Part shown: one piece after another, positions 51,379-53,912 of the stretch | How positions within the stretch are numbered: the first letter of the stretch is position 1 | Layout of the letters: each line of letters starts with the position of its first letter | Source of the DNA: an uncultured Blastococcus sp. | GTDB lineage: Bacteria; Actinomycetota; Actinomycetes; Mycobacteriales; Geodermatophilaceae | Assembly (NCBI GenBank): GCA_902805535.1 | Contig: CADCTN010000187.1 | Coordinates: 1 to 53,912 of the forward strand | Reading direction: 5' to 3' | Length of the DNA stretch: 53,912 nucleotides | Notes under the pieces: model-generated | Databases searched by the model: none | What the model was told of the DNA's origin: nothing | Seen by the model: the letters and a program-made list of their open reading frames with translations, nothing else | Translations under genes and position numbers: made by a program

Positions 51379-52476
51379 TCACGCGCCGGCTGCGAGAGAA
51401 ACCGCGGTATGCACCCCTCGGGCGTAGTCCTCGGGCCGTTCCCAGGCGGCGAAGTGCCCGCCGACGGGGAGCTCGCGCCAGTCTTGGACGTTGAAGTGCC
51501 GATCGGCGAACTCGCGCGGGGCGTTGACCAAGTCGCGGGGGAAGATGGTGAACGCGGTCGGCGCCTGGACCCTGCCCCAGGACTTCCCGCCGCCCTCCGC
51601 GTAGGGCGTGAAGGAAGTGCCGATGGTTCCGCTCACCCAGTACGCAGTGATCCACGTCAGGAGCTCGTCTCGGGTGAAGACCGACTCGACGTCTCCGCCG
51701 CAGTCCGTCCAGCTCCGCAGCTTCTCCAGGATCCAGGCTGCGAGGCCCGCAGGTGAGTCACCGAGAGCCACCGAGAGGGTCGCTGGCTTGGTGGACTGCT
51801 CGTGCATGTACCCGCCCTCGGCCGCCTGCCAGCGGTGGCCGTGCGCGACGTACTCCTGCTCCACCGCGGAGAGGCCGGTGGGTGGGTCGACGAGGAAGTG
51901 GTACTGGGACACGTCGGTCAGGTGCAGCGCCGAGACGCTGTCGGGGCGCGATGCGGCGAGGGCTTCCGCGACGTCGCACCCCACGTCACCCGCTGAGACG
52001 ACGTACCGGGTGTGACCCAGCTCGGCCATCGCCTCACCCACGGCCTCAGCCATCGCGGTCGACGACATCCCCCCGCCGTGCACCGGGGCCGCGAAGGGGA
52101 ACCCGGGCAGGGCCGGCGCGACGACGTCCAGGTCGCTCAGCAGTGGCAGGACCCGCTCGAAGCGGAGCACGGAGTCCGGCCAGCCGTGCAGGAGCAGTAC
52201 CGCGGAGGCGCCGCGGTTACCGCGCTGGTGGACCGCGCGGACAGGCACCCCTCCACCACTGACCTCCACCCAGGGCAGCGAGGCGATGCGCTGCTCGTGC
52301 TCTCGCCAGTCGTACCCGTCGGCCCAGTAGTCGATCAGCGCGGCCAGGTAGGCCGGGTCCACGCCGCGGTTCCAACCATGGTCTCCGGCCGTCGGGACCG
52401 GCCGGAACAGCCGCAACCGGTCGCGTAGGTCGTCCAGGACGGTTTCGTCGACTGCCGGAAGGACAGGTACTGGCAC
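51379..52476 (-). CDS. Epoxide hydrolase (EHN-domain alpha/beta-hydrolase)
   Basis: A 365-residue alpha/beta-hydrolase of the epoxide hydrolase N-terminal-domain type. An EHN segment (residues about 1-105; DPAYLAALIDYWADGYDWRE) precedes the core. The oxyanion motif is LLLHGWPDSVLRFERVL, the nucleophile elbow is YVVSAGDVGCDVAEAL with Asp, and the catalytic His is in PVGGHFAAWERPE. Start GTG 52476 is chosen for AAAGGGGA 6 bases upstream; a longer frame begins at 52497. Substrate unknown. It is convergent with the VOC gene and the hydrolase remnant. Confidence 0.9.
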   Translation of the reverse strand: MPVPVLPAVDETVLDDLRDRLRLFRPVPTAGDHGWNRGVDPAYLAALIDYWADGYDWREHEQRIASLPWVEVSGGGVPVRAVHQRGNRGASAVLLLHGWPDSVLRFERVLPLLSDLDVVAPALPGFPFAAPVHGGGMSSTAMAEAVGEAMAELGHTRYVVSAGDVGCDVAEALAASRPDSVSALHLTDVSQYHFLVDPPTGLSAVEQEYVAHGHRWQAAEGGYMHEQSTKPATLSVALGDSPAGLAAWILEKLRSWTDCGGDVESVFTRDELLTWITAYWVSGTIGTSFTPYAEGGGKSWGRVQAPTAFTIFPRDLVNAPREFADRHFNVQDWRELPVGGHFAAWERPEDYARGVHTAVSLAAGA

Positions 52477-52564
52477 GTTGGTCCCCTTTCGAGGCACTGG
52501 CGCCGAGGCACCGCGATGGAGTGTAGGACCGGGAGAAAGGCGCCCACCCTCACCACTTACAAGA

Positions 52565-52597
52565 GGCGGCGGCCACCGCGCTACCCCGGCCGCCGCC
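52565..52597 (-). terminator. Terminator after the aldehyde dehydrogenase-like gene
   Basis: ggcggcggcc, loop of 13, ggccgccgcc: perfect 10-base stem 9 bases past the stop at 52606, on the minus strand. It separates the aldehyde dehydrogenase pair from the epoxide hydrolase unit. Confidence 0.65.
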
Positions 52598-52605
52598 GTC
52601 CCGCC

Positions 52606-53472
52606 TCAGACCCCGATCGGGTGCCAGACGGTCTTCGTCTCCAGGAACGGCGTCATCCGCGACAGCCCCGGGTCCGCCGTCCAGTCGGGCTCGGTCGCCG
52701 GCGGGCGCAGCACGCGCTTGATCGTGCCGGCGGCCTCCCGTTCGAACTCCATGGCCCGGTCGGCGGGCGCGCCGGTGAGGTCGATGCCGTCGACGTCGGC
52801 GTGCTCGGCGAGCCAGGTGCCGAGCTCCTCGGCGTCGCCGGTGAGCACGTTGACCACGCCGGCCGGGACGTCGCTGGTGGCGAGGACCTCGGCGAGGGTG
52901 ACCGCGGGCAGCGGCCGCTCCTTCGACGTCACGACGACGGCGGTGTTGCCGCCGGCCAGGACCGGGGCCAGGACGCTGACCAGGCCCAGCAGCGAGGACT
53001 GCTGCGGCGCCAGGACGGCGACCACACCGGTGGGCTCGGGCATCGAGAAGTCGAAGTACGGCCCCGCGACGGGGTTGGCCCCGCCGAGGACGGCGGCCAG
53101 CTTGTCGGTCCAGCCGGCGTACCAGACCCACCGGTCGACGGCGGCGTCGACGGAGGCGCGGGCCTTGGAGGCGGACAGGCCCTCGCCGGCCGCGACCTCC
53201 TCGCAGAACTGGACGTGCCGGCCCTCCATCACCTCGGCCACCCGGTAGAGCACCTGGCCGCGGTTGTAGGCGGTCATGGCCGACCACTTGCCGAAGGCGC
53301 CGCGGGCGGCCACGACGGCGTCCCTGGCGTCCTTGCGCGAGGCCCGGGCGGTGTTGGCGAGGAAGTGCCCCTTCGTGTCCGTGACCTCGTAGGTGCGGCC
53401 GGACTCCGAGCGGGGGAAGGCCCCGTTGACGTAGAGCTTGTAGGTCTTGCGGACGGCCAGCCGGTCGTTCAC
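52606..53472 (-). CDS. Truncated aldehyde dehydrogenase-like protein, no catalytic Cys
   Basis: A 288-residue protein that matches only the N-terminal, NAD-binding half of aldehyde dehydrogenases. KLYVNGAFPRSESGRTYEV, MEGRHVQFCEEVAAGEG, PTGVVAVLAPQQSSLLGLVS and LAGGNTAVVVTSKERPLPA are recognisable, but after VNVLTGDAEELGTWLA the family's Glu (ELGGK) and catalytic Cys are absent and the end is a different sequence (LSRMTPFLETKTVWHPIGV). It begins GTG 53472, overlapping the previous ALDH stop by 4 bases (GTGA). It is likely a non-catalytic partner of that enzyme; the alternative is a fragment, but the clean frame argues against decay. Confidence 0.85.
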   Translation of the reverse strand: MNDRLAVRKTYKLYVNGAFPRSESGRTYEVTDTKGHFLANTARASRKDARDAVVAARGAFGKWSAMTAYNRGQVLYRVAEVMEGRHVQFCEEVAAGEGLSASKARASVDAAVDRWVWYAGWTDKLAAVLGGANPVAGPYFDFSMPEPTGVVAVLAPQQSSLLGLVSVLAPVLAGGNTAVVVTSKERPLPAVTLAEVLATSDVPAGVVNVLTGDAEELGTWLAEHADVDGIDLTGAPADRAMEFEREAAGTIKRVLRPPATEPDWTADPGLSRMTPFLETKTVWHPIGV

Positions 53473-53912
53473 GAGTGCGTCGCTCCCTTGAGGTAGGCGG
53501 TCAGCCCGTGGCGGCCGCCCTCGCGGCCGTAGCCGGACTGCTTGTAGCCGCCGAACGGCGACGTCGGGTCGAACTTGTTGAAGGTGTTGGCCCACACGAC
53601 GCCGGCGCGCAGCTCGTTGGCGATCTTGAGGATCCGCGAGCCCTTCTCCGACCAGATGCCCGCCGACAGCCCGTAGGTGGAGTTGTTCGCCTTGGCCACG
53701 GCCTCGTCGGGAGTGCGGAAGGTCAGCACGGACAGGACCGGGCCGAACACCTCCTCGCGGGCGATCCGGTGCGCGGGGGAGACATCGGTGAAGATCGTCG
53801 GCGGGAACCAGTAGCCGCGGTCGGGCAGGTCGCACGCCGGCTGCCAGCGGGTGGCGCCCTCGGTCTCGCCGTAGTCGGACAGCTCGCGGATGCGGGCCAG
53901 TTGCTCCGCGGA
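53469..53912 (-). CDS. Aldehyde dehydrogenase, C-terminal part
   Basis: The last 147 residues of an NAD(P)-dependent aldehyde dehydrogenase; the gene runs off the window end, so the catalytic Cys region is outside. Visible landmarks: YWFPPTIFTDVSPAH, IAREEVFGPVLSVLTF, NNSTYGLSAGIWSEKGSR and NTFNKFDPTSPFGGYKQSG, the end FGGYKQSGYGREGG being typical. It is cotranscribed with the truncated ALDH-like gene through a 4-base overlap. In actinobacteria such a pair often follows deoC, but that gene is not in view. Confidence 0.93.
   Translation of the reverse strand, partial: SAEQLARIRELSDYGETEGATRWQPACDLPDRGYWFPPTIFTDVSPAHRIAREEVFGPVLSVLTFRTPDEAVAKANNSTYGLSAGIWSEKGSRILKIANELRAGVVWANTFNKFDPTSPFGGYKQSGYGREGGRHGLTAYLKGATHS

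Noticed and set aside
50904-51494. A 196-residue plus-strand frame spanning the end of the VOC gene and the gap
   Set aside because: It has no independent start or domain; the only meaningful part is the short hydrolase tail described as a remnant.

Overview
This window is chromosomal DNA from a very GC-rich actinobacterium. The gene content and order (actinobacterial AroQ-type chorismate mutase, sucC-sucD-DUF6350-purN-purH-folD-DUF3017-mdh-icd, GTG and TTG starts, PspC-domain sensor kinase, mono-component DUF families) fit the Geodermatophilaceae (Blastococcus, Modestobacter, Geodermatophilus), but the family assignment is an inference from memory, not from a search. No rRNA, tRNA, CRISPR array, insertion sequence, prophage, defence island or large biosynthetic cluster was found. 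The region reads as core genome, and most of its interest lies in RNA-level and promoter-level structure between genes.

Layout. 1-7.1 kb: end of guaA, a WYL-type regulator divergent from a dienelactone hydrolase, a META-domain lipoprotein, and a LiaFSR/PspC-like envelope-stress module (PspC/LiaF-like membrane protein divergent from a PspC-domain histidine kinase and its LuxR-type response regulator), then TfoX-like and PIG-L proteins. 7.1-13 kb: a short 37-codon candidate gene, chorismate mutase with a candidate Phe/Phe/Tyr leader-peptide attenuator, the helicase pcrA, an M23 peptidase and a lipase with a CRP/GlxR-like palindrome upstream. 13-26.4 kb: membrane proteins, a stand-alone B12-binding domain, sucCD, a PPPGYG-repeat membrane protein, DUF6350, purN-purH, a pentapeptide-repeat protein, folD-DUF3017, mdh and icd (four TCA-cycle genes plus purine and C1 metabolism). 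26.4-35 kb: a CAP-domain secreted protein, a CNNM/HlyC-type transporter, galE with a tandem 25-base repeat made from its own 3' end, an aromatic/histidinol-phosphate aminotransferase, trpS, a 2'-5' RNA ligase-like protein, YihY, and a D-Ala-D-Ala carboxypeptidase.

35-45.4 kb is a nucleoside uptake and salvage block: BMP-family lipoprotein, double ABC ATPase, two permeases, cytidine deaminase (cdd), thymidine phosphorylase (deoA), and adenosine deaminase (add), with a drug-type ABC exporter pair inserted between deoA and add. 45.4-53.9 kb: a DEAD-box helicase behind a structured leader (candidate uORF, intrinsic terminator, Shine-Dalgarno-occluding hairpin), an internally duplicated hypothetical protein, an APC permease with a universal stress protein, a VOC protein, a frameshifted alpha/beta-hydrolase remnant, an epoxide hydrolase, and a pair of aldehyde dehydrogenase genes of which one lacks the catalytic half.

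A theme across the window is leaderless translation: many genes have a TAnnnT-like or CAGACT-like -10 hexamer 6-8 bases before a GTG or ATG start and no Shine-Dalgarno sequence. The two candidate attenuated leaders (chorismate mutase and DEAD-box helicase) are the strongest candidates for undescribed regulation.
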